From positions 868,001 to 932,000 of the forward strand of contig OU342822.1 of the NCBI GenBank assembly GCA_910591455.2: 64,000 bases of DNA. The letters are read 5' to 3'. This DNA is from Pholis gunnellus. Its lineage: Eukaryota; Chordata; Actinopteri; Perciformes; Pholidae. How positions within the stretch are numbered: the stretch's first letter is position 1; every line of letters starts with the position of its first letter. Position numbers and translations under genes: made by a program. Shown one piece after another: positions 53,301 to 63,780 of this stretch. The notes beneath the pieces were generated by a model. The model was given only the letters and a program-made list of their open reading frames with translations. It was not told where the DNA came from and made no database searches.

Positions 53301-53905
53301 TCTTCAAATAAAATGGTTAATTGGTAGAAATGGAACCCTGCATAAAATGCTCATAAACATTTAATGGGCATTATTAGTGGTTATTTAGTTGTATTTATTG
53401 GCCACATGGAGAGTCAAATCGTCATTGAGTGGTGCTCTCAATATCCTGTAAGAGCTTGATGTGCCTCATAGTCATGATTTTGATTAAATGCAAGGGGCCG
53501 CTGTATATTTCACTTAATTTGTTGTCACGAAAGCTTGAACGGCTTTCAATATTCTCTTTTGGATAACTAATAATTTGAACTGACTGGATTACACTAATAT
53601 ATGCTAATATAATGTACCAACACTAAAATTGACCTCAGAGTTGAATCAACACCTCTCTCACAGTCAAAATGAAACATTTGAGTTTCACAAATGGTCTAAT
53701 GGTTGTGGAGCTACTGTATTGGATAGCATTAGATTAGAGCAATATATACAGTATATACGTATATATTTTTGTATCTTATAAGTTTGTATGTATTCAATAT
53801 TAGTGAACCACATCACTTACTTTATTTGCAGCTGGCTTCTTTGTCATGCCAATTGACATTGACAAACATACATTTTTACTTAAAGTGATCTTTTTTGTTC
53901 TGCAG
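50385..53905 (+). other. Presumed neurexin intron (or upstream region)
   Basis: No coding sequence. From about 51830 to 52330 the word AACGTTAGC/GCTAACGTT and variants (TTAGCTAA, GCTAGCTAG) is unusually frequent. The acceptor at the right end is TTTTTTGTTCTGCAG (53891-53905). Confidence 0.5.
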
Positions 53906-53942
53906 TTCTGTCAAAGGTGTGTCCTAAGCTGGAGGCCAAACC

Positions 53943-54038
53943 ATGGGGCACGGAACTGGACCAATCATGACGGTCATGGGCTTCAATCCAGGAAGTCGCC
54001 TGAAAGAAAAATCACAGGACGCAGCTCTGAATCACTGA
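53943..54038 (+). promoter_or_regulatory. Upstream ORF in the neurexin leader
   Basis: ATG at 53943 has A at -3 and G at +4, a strong start context. It opens 31 codons and ends at TGA 54036-54038. A second in-frame ATG is at 53967. The ORF ends about 305 nt before the main ATG at 54344, leaving room for re-initiation. Effect on translation is inferred, not shown. Confidence 0.5.
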
Positions 54039-54343
54039 CAAAACACACAGTCACCTCCACCATAGCACTGTCACCTGTCCACTTTGTGGGGAAATTGGGT
54101 ATTTTTCAGTATATCTCTGCATAGACTTGCCTGAGAAGATTACATTCTGTCCATTATCAACATTAGATCTGCCGAAAAAAACCCACGGATACTGCATTCT
54201 GCACTTGACTGTAAAATTATCTATGTGGAATATAACATTCAGCAGATAAATCCTGGATCGCTGCCAGAACCAGATGTAATTATCACTCTAAGGATCTGTC
54301 CAGAGTTCTGTCCCTCTTCTGGTGCATCCTGTCATTCTCTACG

Positions 54344-55040
54344 ATGAATCCCAACAGCCTACCTGGTCATGTCCTCTTGCTGCTGAGTACCATGCTGGGC
54401 CTGAGCGTAGGCTTGGAGTTTACTGGCTCTGGAGGTCAGTGGGCTCGCTACCTGCGCTGGGACGCCAGCTCCAGAAGTGACCTGACATTTCAGTTCAAAA
54501 CTTCAGAATCAGAGGGCCTGCTGCTCTACTTCGACGATGGCGGTGTTTGCGACTTTCTGCTTCTCACTGTATCCGAGGGTAAGCTGCAGCTTCGCGTCAG
54601 CATCGACTGTGCTGAGACCACCATCACCTCTGACAAGATGGTCAACGACAGCCGCTGGCACTTTGCTGCCATCAACAGGAACAATTTGCAGACTGGCTTG
54701 GCCGTGGATGGCCAGACCAAGATGGCGGAGGTGCGGCCCGAGAGACGGTTTATGAATATCGTTAGTGACCTCTTCCTCGGAGGGCTCCCGGGGGACATCC
54801 GCAAATCTGCCATCAACGTGCCCTCCGTCCGTGAGATACCACCATTCAAGGGAATTATCAAAGACCTCATTTATGGGAGTAAGCTGCCCACGCTCATCAA
54901 TAGTCAGAAAGTACGCTTGGAGATGATGGGCCTTTGCACCGAGAACCTCTGTGAGAATGGCGGGATCTGCTCTCTGGCAGATGGAGAACCCTACTGTGAC
55001 TGCTCCAAAACTGGATATGTAGGTCGATTCTGCACTGAAG
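54344..55040 (+). CDS. nrxn3: Alpha-neurexin, N-terminal coding exon (signal peptide, LNS1, EGF1); partial
   Basis: This encodes the N-terminus of a presynaptic adhesion receptor whose ectodomain binds partners across the synapse. Residues 1 to about 23 are a signal peptide (HVLLLLSTMLGLSVG). Residues about 24-195 form the first LNS/laminin-G domain: LEFTGSGGQWARYLRWDAS, LLLYFDDGGVCDFLLL, VNDSRWHF, DLFLGGLPGDIR, PPFKGIIKDLIYG. Residues 198-230 are an EGF repeat with six Cys (198, 203, 209, 218, 220, 230). The QWARYLRWDAS and DDGGVCDF stretches are closer to NRXN3 than to NRXN1 or NRXN2 as I remember them; nrxn3a versus nrxn3b cannot be decided. The start is the first ATG followed by a signal peptide, with A at -3. 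The exon ends in phase 1, and the microexons at 59966, 60336 and 61796 continue it in frame. LNS2 onward lies beyond the window. Confidence 0.9.
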
Positions 55041-58000
55041 GTAAGAGGGCTGGCGCCAGAGCTTTCTGTGTCAAGCACTGAATATTGATTAAAATCTTTG
55101 TAAAACAGGGACTTTTTTCAAATTTAACTGACTTAACAGCAAGTTCACTGTCTGCCTCCAGGTATGCGATAAACATTTTTATAGTAGCCCCTGATATTTT
55201 CCCTTATGGACCAGTTGTATATTGTTCAAATCCATAATTTCTCAGTGTAATCGGCCTTTGGGCCTCTGTATTTGGCTACCCCATACATCTCAATACAGAC
55301 TGCTAAAGTTGAATGCGCAGATTGCAATGTAGCATTTTACACTACACTCATTTATATGAAGCACGGGCAGCTATACTCCCATGTGTTTGAAATATTGAAT
55401 GCAGTTTACACTAGACGTAGAATCAGTATATTTGTTGTGGGTAGTTGCTCTGGCAGCTTCTTTTGGAAAGTCTTCGTATTTCATGTGGGACTTAAATTGG
55501 AGGTGATGTGCTCAGCATTTCCTCTGCCTTCACAGTTATTACTTTAGATGAGGAAGCGCTGGATACGGTATTAGCTGATATGACTAAAATCACTCAGTTC
55601 TCTTTTCTCCGTTTAATGTATTCAGCTCTTGCAAGGTGGTGCAGGGACCTGAAGGTACACACAGTGTGTTGATGAGAGACAACTTCATCTATTATTCCTC
55701 TGCTTCTGTGCCAAGGTCATCTCTTTTTGCGGAAGTGTAATGAGATGCAGCTCTTTGACAATGTCCTCTTCTATCTCCGAACCAAGATATAAGCATACTA
55801 CGTTTTTTTCTCAGCTAATACTTATGTATACTCTCAAATGGCCAATTGACAGTGATATAATACAGGACCCATTTGTATAAATTGCCTCCCTCTTTAGGAA
55901 ATCCTTCTACGGTACAATGCACTAGTTTGTCTGGCCCTGCTGCTGGTTAAGGGCTGCCTAATGTTAAAACCTGCATCTTTCAAAACACAATGCTTAAAGC
56001 CAAGAGAAACTTGGTACTGCATCTTCCACGTCATAAAGAAAAAAGATCTATTTTCCTTATTTAGACCAGTAATCCAGAGAATATATAATTTCACTATAAT
56101 CTGACATGCTTAACTCTTTTTTTCTATGTGTATGGACTGTAAAAGATAACTTTGTGTGAACAGACCCATGTCAAATTTCCTCCACTGCTGACCCACTTCC
56201 TGCATGTCTAAATCACACTGACATGGCAAAGGGATGACTCCATTTTGCTAAAAGTCAGGGGAATGCTCACTGAATCCCATGGCACTGTTTGCAAGCTATT
56301 TTAAACTGTGTCTGATACAGTTATATGCTATTTGTCACCACCATAGCATGCATTTAGAATAAGCATTTTCAGATCTTCGTGCCGAGGTCGTGCTGTGTTT
56401 GGTTTCATAATATGTCCCATCATTTGCTGCTCAAACGAAGCTGTTTGAAGCTTAAATCCCAAGCGGTAGCCTGTGGCATTGTTCAGGGCAGCACGCGATG
56501 TGCTGGTTGCAGAGCAGTCAAGCGGACGGACTGGACATGCCCCCCTTTCGCTTCATCCCATTTGCTCATTGCTGCTGTCGAACAGTCGATGAAGAAGGAG
56601 GAGGAGGAGGAGGTGGTTCATTTGTCTGATAGCAGACAGGGGAGCTATGACATCCTCTTGTTAAAACAACCAAGAGCTTAAAAGTGCGCAGATGACTCGG
56701 CCAGATAGCGTGGACAGGAAAAGAGATGGCCACATGTCAGCCCCAGGGCCGAGTAAGTGTGACCAGTGAATTCACCACAGACCTGTTGTCCCCCAAGCTG
56801 TCCCTGGAGGCTTACCTGCTCTCTGTCTTTCCCTCTCGTGCACACATTTATCTGCACACCTTTTCTCCATCTTCTTTTCTTCTCAAGCAATTAAAGAGTG
56901 ACGCAGGAAGGGTAGTCATGTTTGCTCCCCGGCTGATCTGACTGCTGCTCTTTTCTGCCTCTCCATTAACTGATGTGGCTGATTGTTGTTGATTATGCCA
57001 CAGAGACGGGGAATCATAATTAGGAGGATAATGAGAACAGATATTGCTAATTTGCCTGGAAAATGCTTGCACAAACACCAACGCAAACTGTCTAATGGCA
57101 AACTAGTGCAAGTTTTCTTTTATTGTTATGTCCACATGTCTACAAGTGTCATAATACTTGTTGTTCAAGCTACCCTCAAGCACCTGATGTTTCCAGAAGA
57201 TATTCAGAACAATCAAACTTTCACCATTTGGAACAATTGCTTAGCACACCTGTCTTTGTCGGCATACTGTTGATTATGCAGTATATAAATGAGCAATGAA
57301 AGCAATCTGTCCAACCTGTGAATATTTATATGTTACATTATCGGGTTGCATGGCCCGGGCCGTGCATGCACACAGTCAGACACATTTAAAGGCGTGCACA
57401 CAAGCTCCCAACGCAACAAGGCCCTGCAGCTGCTTGTTAAAACGGGCAGATGGCTGACTGACTGAGTGGACTGGGCCTTGGAAGCATTTTGCCAGCTGCA
57501 ATCCAAATAGTAGCCTGCTAGCCCACTGGCCTAGAAGGGAAATAGTGGGCAGAATTAACATGTGAGATGAGAGATGAGCAACAGGGATGTGGAAGAAGGC
57601 TGTTTGTGCCACTTGTGCTAAAAGACATCCATATTCCCACACTGTCTGCACATTTGTGGTGTGCATACTTGCATCATGGGATAGCTGGGTTAGCTTACAG
57701 CTGAAGCATCATTATTTCACCACCGTGATAATCATGATGCAGTCCTGTCTCTATCTGAGCTCCGAACCGTCCAGCTCGGCTAGCAGCTTAGCACCACAAA
57801 CAGTTGGCCATAAAGCATATGTTCATTCTCTCCCCCCTTGTGGATCAGGACGTATCAGTGTGACTAACTGTGTCAGGGCAGTGAGCTGAAATTAGACACC
57901 ACTCACCACTCGCTCTCAGCACGTGTCGACTTTGGCAGGCAAATCCGCTGCTGTAGCTTCGGCCCTCAGACGTGATAACTCTTAAGCTACTTCTTTAATA

Positions 58001-59965
58001 TCAACCTGATTCAGCTCCTGTTATTAGCTGTGCAAATATCAATTTCTTTTGGGTAATGATCTGGATATTGTCCCTCATTCTGTTCAATTCATTTAATGGG
58101 GGTGACATTATGAAGTCCCTTGAGTACCGTAGGGTTTTCCAGTTACGATGAGATATGCATAAGGTCAAGGTTATTAAGAGCTACACTGGATAGTTTAATG
58201 AATGTGTCGAACGATCTCCTCTGTTGCAATCCCACATCCTGCATTTGTAATGAACAATTTAAGGCCCCGTTCGCTTCGAAATATTCACTGGTTTGATGGA
58301 AGGCTAGTAATTGAAGGCTAGGGCAAGCAAACTGTTAAGCAAGTGCTAAAATGGTGCCTTCAGGCTTAGCTTTGGGGATTAATAAACAGACATGGAAAAA
58401 AATGTCAGTTACAATAATCTTACTATAAAAAGTAGGTCAGGGGGAAAAAAAGGGAAAAAAATGGTGCAGGGACTTGCCTGCTTCCCGTGCAGAGGGCATT
58501 TGTGTCTAGTGCCCAAGCTGAAAATGATGTTTGGATTTGAGTGGTGAAGCTGCTGGTAAAATAGAGCAGGGGATTACGCTTGGACCACATGTCCTCAACA
58601 GCACATTGGTTTGTTCTGGGCGCTGTCGCCTCAAGAGAAAGTGTTTTATCTGCGCACAACACGCAAACGTGTACGCACAAATGCACTCCTATCGAGCACG
58701 AGCGTTTGAATAGTCAGTGAAAGCATACACGCTTGCTCATTCAAGCACATACGTTCAGGAGTCCATCAGTTCTTTAGAGCGGGCGCTGCGCCGCTGTCCA
58801 TCAGCTAGCCACTGTCTCCCATCCCCCCACTTCCATGCTTTGTCCTTCCCTTTCCTCTCCCAATGTCATCCTTCTCATGTGGGAGGAGAAGTAGCAGCCA
58901 TTTTGGACTCCCCAAAGAAGGCAAGAAAAAACACACAGTATACAGTAATTGTCTCTGCTCCTACTCTCAAATGATACCTATGTCTCTGTCTGTCGGACTT
59001 AATGCTGTCAGAGAGGTAACAGTTCTATCCAGGCTGGGCCTCTGTAGCCTGGGCCGACATCAAAGCACAACACTAAGTCAAACCAATATCAGATATTATG
59101 TATTAGAGCTGACACTTTGAAATGTCTAAAGTTGTCCGTCTTGATTAAGACTTGTTTAATATTTTCTTGTCAGTTGACGCTCTCCAGGGGCTCTGATTAC
59201 AGAAATCTTTCAATATTCATTTTAGGCTACAGCAGCAGGTTTGAGACTAAAGAGGTAGGATGCAGGATAAAAGCTCAGCATACTGATCCAGACTGCATCC
59301 ACAGAGTGATCTGTCATGTGCCCTAAATCAGACTGGCATGTCTTACACCCACGAGGTGTCCTCCACGACTCAGATCCTGGTGAGGAAGCTTCTCTCGAGG
59401 GATGAAGTTAAATGTGTTATTTGTTTGGCCATGCCACACTGTGAACTGCAGGAATCCCACAGTGAGCATTCCTCTGAGAGACCACAAGGGGTGTGCTGAT
59501 TTTGGGTCAGCAGTCAGAGGTGGGGGGGTGGAGGAGAATGATATGGATCTGACAAGGAGCATCCCAACATCCACAAACCTCACAACACCATGAATCCTCA
59601 TGGATTTATGTCTCTTTTCTTTGAGTTTGAGGCCCTCTGTGTGATACATATTGCAGAATATTATGCCACTGTCACAATATTCGAAATGTGAAAGAGTTGT
59701 TTGCCAAAGGTGTAATGTCCATCTGATTCCCTGAGAGGACGGGACAGATGAAATATTATGGGTGTCTCTCCACAGGGATTTACACTGAACTGGTTGTTTT
59801 GATCAGGCATGTCAAGGGAGACCTCTTTGGTCCTTACATGGAGCACAATGCTTAGAAGAGTGTTATGTTTTGCATGTTTAGATCCACATGCAAAATGAGC
59901 TTTGAGTGTGTTGTTAATCCAGGACATCTCTTTGCTTTCTCTCCTTTCCTGTGACACCTCCACAG
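55041..59965 (+). other. Neurexin intron after EGF1
   Basis: A 4.9-kb intron starting GTAAGA and ending CCTCCACAG. A GGA repeat lies at 56594-56612. No other exon was recognised. Opposing ORFs within it have no family signature. Confidence 0.7.
59871..59876 (+). promoter_or_regulatory. UGCAUG element upstream of the 18-nt microexon
   Basis: TGCATG at 59871 lies 89 nt before the exon. UGCAUG is the binding word of Rbfox splicing factors; upstream sites commonly favour skipping. Function here is inferred. Confidence 0.35.
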
Positions 59966-59983
59966 CAGTCCAGAGAAAACCAG
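59966..59983 (+). CDS. nrxn3: Neurexin SS1 microexon 1 (18 nt)
   Basis: The acceptor ...GTGACACCTCCACAG precedes the exon CAGTCCAGAGAAAACCAG, which is followed by the donor GTGAGT. It is entered in phase 1 from the EGF1 exon (codon split G/CA) and leaves in phase 1. It gives A-V-Q-R-K-P after the Glu at the end of EGF1. The length and phase equal the first SS1 exon of human NRXN3 as I remember it (18 nt), though the residues differ. The acceptor is a tandem CAGCAG (59963-59968), so a 15-nt form starting at 59969 is also possible and would drop one residue while keeping frame. Alternative inclusion is expected from the family. Confidence 0.75.
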
Positions 59984-60335
59984 GTGAGTCTCAAGGAGTC
60001 GTCATAGTTTACCTTATAAAAGAATGTAGCCTAATCTAAAACATGTTTTTGCATTCATGCACAGTACCAGTAATCAAGTTATATAATTCATAATTGATAT
60101 TTATTCAGTAAACAACCTGCAGAGAGCTATTTTATATTCACATACCGTGTTGCTCTCTTTATTAGGACTTGTCTGTTTCAACAGAAAGCTTTCAGATGCT
60201 CTTGGGAAAGCTTTGCTTTAAGTGTGGTAGCCATGGTTTGCCATCACGCAAATCATGATGACAATACAACTGTGGTATTGGTGTGCTGTTCTCAAAATTT
60301 CTCTATCCCTCTTTGTTTGAATTTTTCTCCTCAAG

Positions 60336-60362
60336 GCCTCGCACACCTGAAGGCAGAGCAAG
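60336..60362 (+). CDS. nrxn3: Neurexin SS1 microexon 2 (27 nt)
   Basis: The polypyrimidine acceptor TTTTTCTCCTCAAG precedes the exon, and the donor GTACTC follows at 60363. In phase 1 it reads G-L-A-H-L-K-A-E-Q. The GLAHL start and EQ end match the SS1 peptide of vertebrate neurexins (GLAHLMMGDQ in NRXN1, GLSHLMMSEQ in NRXN3, from memory). The length is identical at 27 nt. This is the strongest single proof that the locus is an alpha-neurexin. The two Met residues of mammals are replaced by Lys-Ala. Confidence 0.85.
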
Positions 60363-60547
60363 GTACTCGCATCTTTTTCTTCATGAAGCTCTGCTGTTTT
60401 TGTTAACTCACCGCCTGGCTTGGTTTTGGGGCATAATTTGAGGCTGTGTGTGCGTTCACTACCTGTCCGTGTGCATTTGTGTGTTGCAATGCTCCCATCG
60501 TTGCTGCAGAGAAGGGTGTGTGTGTGTGTGTTTGTTGGTGGGGAGGG

Positions 60548-60565
60548 GCATGGCAGCATGGCATG
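60548..60565 (+). promoter_or_regulatory. Triple GCAUG cluster downstream of the 27-nt microexon
   Basis: GCATG occurs at 60548, 60556 and 60561, 186-203 nt after the microexon. GCAUG is the core Rbfox word, and downstream binding usually favours inclusion. Function is inferred. Confidence 0.35.
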
Positions 60566-61631
60566 TTCCTCATCTCACCTTCGTCTGTCTCTCTCCCTCG
60601 CTTCACCCAGGTTTCTGTGTATTACATACATGTGTACTGTTCTCAGTTCCACAGCTAACAGGCAGTGACACACTCCACTGTTCCTGCTCGACCTCTGCAG
60701 CGACAGGGTGAGGGAGGGGGGAGGATGTAAAGCAGGAGGGTGGATAAGGAAATCACTGGAATTAGGGGAGACAGCTTAGAGGAAGAAGAAGAAGAGGGGT
60801 ATGGGAGATAGGGAGAGGAAAACAAGGAACAGAAAGTGTCCCTTTTTAAACCATAGCCAGTATATTTCTCTAATTGTAACCAAGTGTTATACATATACCC
60901 CTTCAGTTTATTTGCCATAACCACATCTTTTCCCATGCTATACCACACTGTAGTCACCATGTGCACAGACACAAATGATTTTCAGTTTAAATGTATAAAC
61001 AGTATATAGCCAAGTAATTCACATTTTTGTTCTGAGCTTCTTGAGGACTTCTTATCTAAATTTGCATAAATGTTACAGTTCAAATGTCATTCTTGGCCTT
61101 GGAAACTGCAGTTAACAAATGAGTCATTAGTTTCAACATTGGAAATTGAAGATCACTGAACGTAATCCTGGATTTTACAGTATAATCCAATATCAACGAT
61201 CTTTCCTGGCCAAAAGGAACAGTAAGCGTTGCAGAGGCGGCCTGTGTTCGGCCTCGGTACTTCATAACAGAGAAAGTTTGCATAGAAATAGTTTCCATAG
61301 AATCTCCAACATCTCTGGGTTTACCTGAGTCCCTGAGTTCAACTCTGAACTTGTTGACACTGTCTCGACACTGCTGACCTTTGAGCTTTTATATTAACTG
61401 TGTTTGAGCTTTCCTCTTCATAACAAACAAAACTAGCCACAACCAAAGAACGCTACTGTTCGACCCTCAAGTAGCACCAAGCGTCAAGTCTCTTATTTTA
61501 AGTGGAATGAATCTGTCTGTGCCTCTTTCTGGTGTGACCTTAGATAAAGATGAAGAAAATAGAAGAAAATAAACATGCTCAAATTGTGAAGTGTCAGTTG
61601 TCTGCCGCCCTTCTCCCATGTCTCCTCCATT

Positions 61632-61656
61632 TGCATGATCGTCAACATTTTGCATG
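61632..61656 (+). promoter_or_regulatory. Paired UGCAUG elements upstream of the 12-nt microexon
   Basis: TGCATG occurs at 61632-61637 and 61651-61656, ending 158 and 139 nt before the exon; another is at 62022, about 215 nt after it. These are full Rbfox hexamers. Role in splicing is inferred. Confidence 0.4.
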
Positions 61657-61795
61657 ACAGTGTCAGCTGGCAGTGTACTCTAGACTAACAGAAACTCATC
61701 CCCACTTTTTGCTGTCTTTCTCTGGTGCGCTCATCGGGATGACACTCTTCCCTCTTTTATCTCTTCGGATCCTTTCTCCTCTCCAAAAACTGTAG

Positions 61796-61807
61796 GTAGA
61801 AACAAAG
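61796..61807 (+). CDS. nrxn3: Neurexin SS1 microexon 3 (12 nt)
   Basis: GTAGAAACAAAG lies between the acceptor CTCCAAAAACTGTAG and the donor GTACAG. In phase 1 it completes Gly and adds R-N-K, leaving a G for the next codon. This corresponds to GKSK (NRXN1) and ARSK (NRXN3), the last SS1 exon, which is also 12 nt. The polypyrimidine tract is interrupted by AAAAA just before the acceptor, so the site is weak, as expected for a regulated microexon. Such a short exon can arise by chance, but order, phase, length and peptide all fit. Confidence 0.72.
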
Positions 61808-62427
61808 GTACAGCACTCTCTTTTTTCCAACTTTACTCTTATCTGCGCTGAAAGAGTGTTGTGTGTGTGTGTCTTGAGTTTGCGCTTGTGCAGCCACTGG
61901 TTAATCATTCACTATGTGTGTTCATTAAATGTGTGCATATGCTCGTCAGTGTGTTTGAGAGAGAAAATGAAAATCAGGGGACTCGGATGCTTTCCAGCTA
62001 GCGAGCGCCCACATGTACTGCTGCATGAAGGATGAATGATTGAGTTAAAATAATAACGGTGTCAGTGCTGGCACTAGACTACTGTAAGTGTTTTACACTT
62101 GACTATTACTGTGTTAATCAGAATGAGAGTAAGCTCGATGATGGGTTATTCAGTGTCTTTGCAAAGAGTAAATACTAATGATAAACTGTATATGTGAAGA
62201 TGAGGTGTATATGCTTTTATGTGTAGACATACAATCGTGTGTGTGTGTGCCTAAGTGCTTAATTGGATGTGACAGTTGTATGTCTGTTGAAAAGGAGCTG
62301 ATTGGTGAATTTGACCCGACATTTGGCTCCATGTGAATGAGGCTATAGCAGTGGTCTCTGTATATTGCAATCATGCAGAGAATAGCCTCATTATTTATTT
62401 ATCAAAGCCATGTGATACACTGTGTAG

Positions 62428-62428
<1 letters not shown>

Positions 62429-62465
<37 letters not shown>

Positions 62466-62494
62466 TGGTGGGTGTGTGTGTGTGTGTGTGTGTG
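62429..62494 (+). repeat. (GT)n microsatellite with GATGGTGG interruption
   Basis: GT run 62429-62464, a short interruption, then GT to 62494. Confidence 0.9.
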
Positions 62495-63564
62495 CCTCCC
62501 TTGGCTAGCTGTAGGAAAACTGTGGATTATGATCACCCGGTTTGATTGATATCACTTTAATTGACTGAAACGTAACTACAATGAGACTGGCTACAATGGT
62601 GTGTGTTTGAGTTGCCCGTGTTCACTATATTAAACATGTGACCGCTCCTTAAGCCCCTCCCCCTTAGTTACTGTTGCTACCCCTGTCAAGCTTGTTGTCC
62701 TTGCATAACAGGTATTGCTGTTACAATGACAACAGGCCTGATTTAACACAACATTCTCAGTTATTTTCTAACAAGCAATCGTTGATGTACCTGTCTGAAA
62801 TGACAACTGTTCCCTGGCAGATTGTATCAGCTCTTGATAGCTAATTGAGCTAACATTAGCTGCTGCGTTGCTTCAAAGGCTGTCTCTGGCAGCTTTTAAT
62901 GTTGACTCCTTTTTAACAAGAGTCTTGTAACAGGGTTCTTACAGACGCACTTGATGGCTTCATACATGATCTCATGGTAAAAGACATTCTCAGGTGATCC
63001 ATGTAGCATTTTATTACACGTAGTGTGATGTCCTCCATGACATTGAATGTCACACTGGGTTACCACTGTAGGTTGTAAAATAGTTAGTTACAGCAGACAG
63101 ACACACTTTTTAATCCATCCCTTAAGCTTTTTTTGATTTTTGTTTGGTGAATGCAAAACAAAATGACACCACCCTCCAAACTGTATAGATCTTACTACAC
63201 ATATATCTTAGGCACATCGCTTCTTCATGTGAAGAAATCCGAAGCTTGGCAGGTCCGCCTAATTACGTTAGCCAAGCTGTGATTGGACAATCGCTACTCA
63301 GGTAAGAGGCCCAGGAATGCTCAATGGGATCATCTATCTTGATTGATATCATGTAAAGGGGACTGTTACGTATTTTGTGAGTTGACGTCTTCAATATTGT
63401 GAACAGTTGGCTTGTTATCAGACCCTGCACTGTATTCTTTCTATGGATGGGGTAGTAATTCCCGTACACTTGCATTAGTATATTAGGTAGTGGTCGATCA
63501 GTGTGTGGTGAACGGTCCCACAGAGATTCAGTTGTTAGCACTGTTACATAACAGAAGAAGAAGG

Positions 63565-63780
63565 AGGACCCAGGTTTGATGCACGTCTCTGGTCCTTTTT
63601 ATGTGGCTTCCATGGGGGTTTCCTCTGGGTGTTCCAGTTTCCTCCAACTGCCCAAAGACATGCAAGTCAGATGGACTGGGGACTGGGGACACCTATAGGG
63701 AATTACCCACATGCATAAGTAGGAACGATTGTCTCTGTGTATCCCTGCAGTGGTCTTTGGATAGGCTCCAGACTGTAATT
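63565..63780. repeat. Degenerate high-copy teleost repeat
   Basis: The order CAGGTTTGATGCACGTCTC, TATGTGGCTTCCATGGGGGTTTCCTCTGGGTG, TTCCTCCAACTGCCCAAAGACATGCA, then GGATAGGCTCCAG matches a very abundant fish interspersed repeat (typical phrase: TCCTCCCACAGTCCAAAGAC). A B-box-like GGTTTGATGC near its start suggests a SINE, but the class is not certain. Confidence 0.65.

Larger units (their letters stand above)
53906..55040 (+). other. nrxn3: Neurexin exon: 5' leader plus first coding segment
   Basis: The exon is bounded by the acceptor TTTTTTGTTCTGCAG before 53906 and the donor CTGAAG/GTAAGA at 55040/55041. It has 438 nt of leader, an upstream ORF at 53943-54038 and 697 nt of coding sequence ending in phase 1. 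An exon that holds leader, signal peptide, LNS1 and EGF1 together matches the first coding exon of vertebrate alpha-neurexins. Reading past the donor gives 13 unrelated residues and a stop, which supports the donor. Confidence 0.82.
60363..61795 (+). other. Neurexin intron between SS1 microexons 2 and 3
   Basis: It contains a short GT run at 60517-60532, three GCATG words at 60548-60565, and two TGCATG words at 61632 and 61651. No further exon was seen. The shorter intron 59984-60335 before it is also empty. Confidence 0.6.

Noticed and set aside
54509..55078. 189-codon minus-strand ORF opposite the neurexin exon
   Set aside because: Shadow of the conserved coding strand; it shows no family signature and the + strand has LNS and EGF motifs.
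56983..57273. 96-codon ORF in the neurexin intron
   Set aside because: No motif, no splice sites in matching phase and AT-rich composition.
60040..60062. TGCATTCATGCAC as an Rbfox site near the first microexon
   Set aside because: It lacks GCATG on the + strand; only the reverse-complement order CATGC is present.
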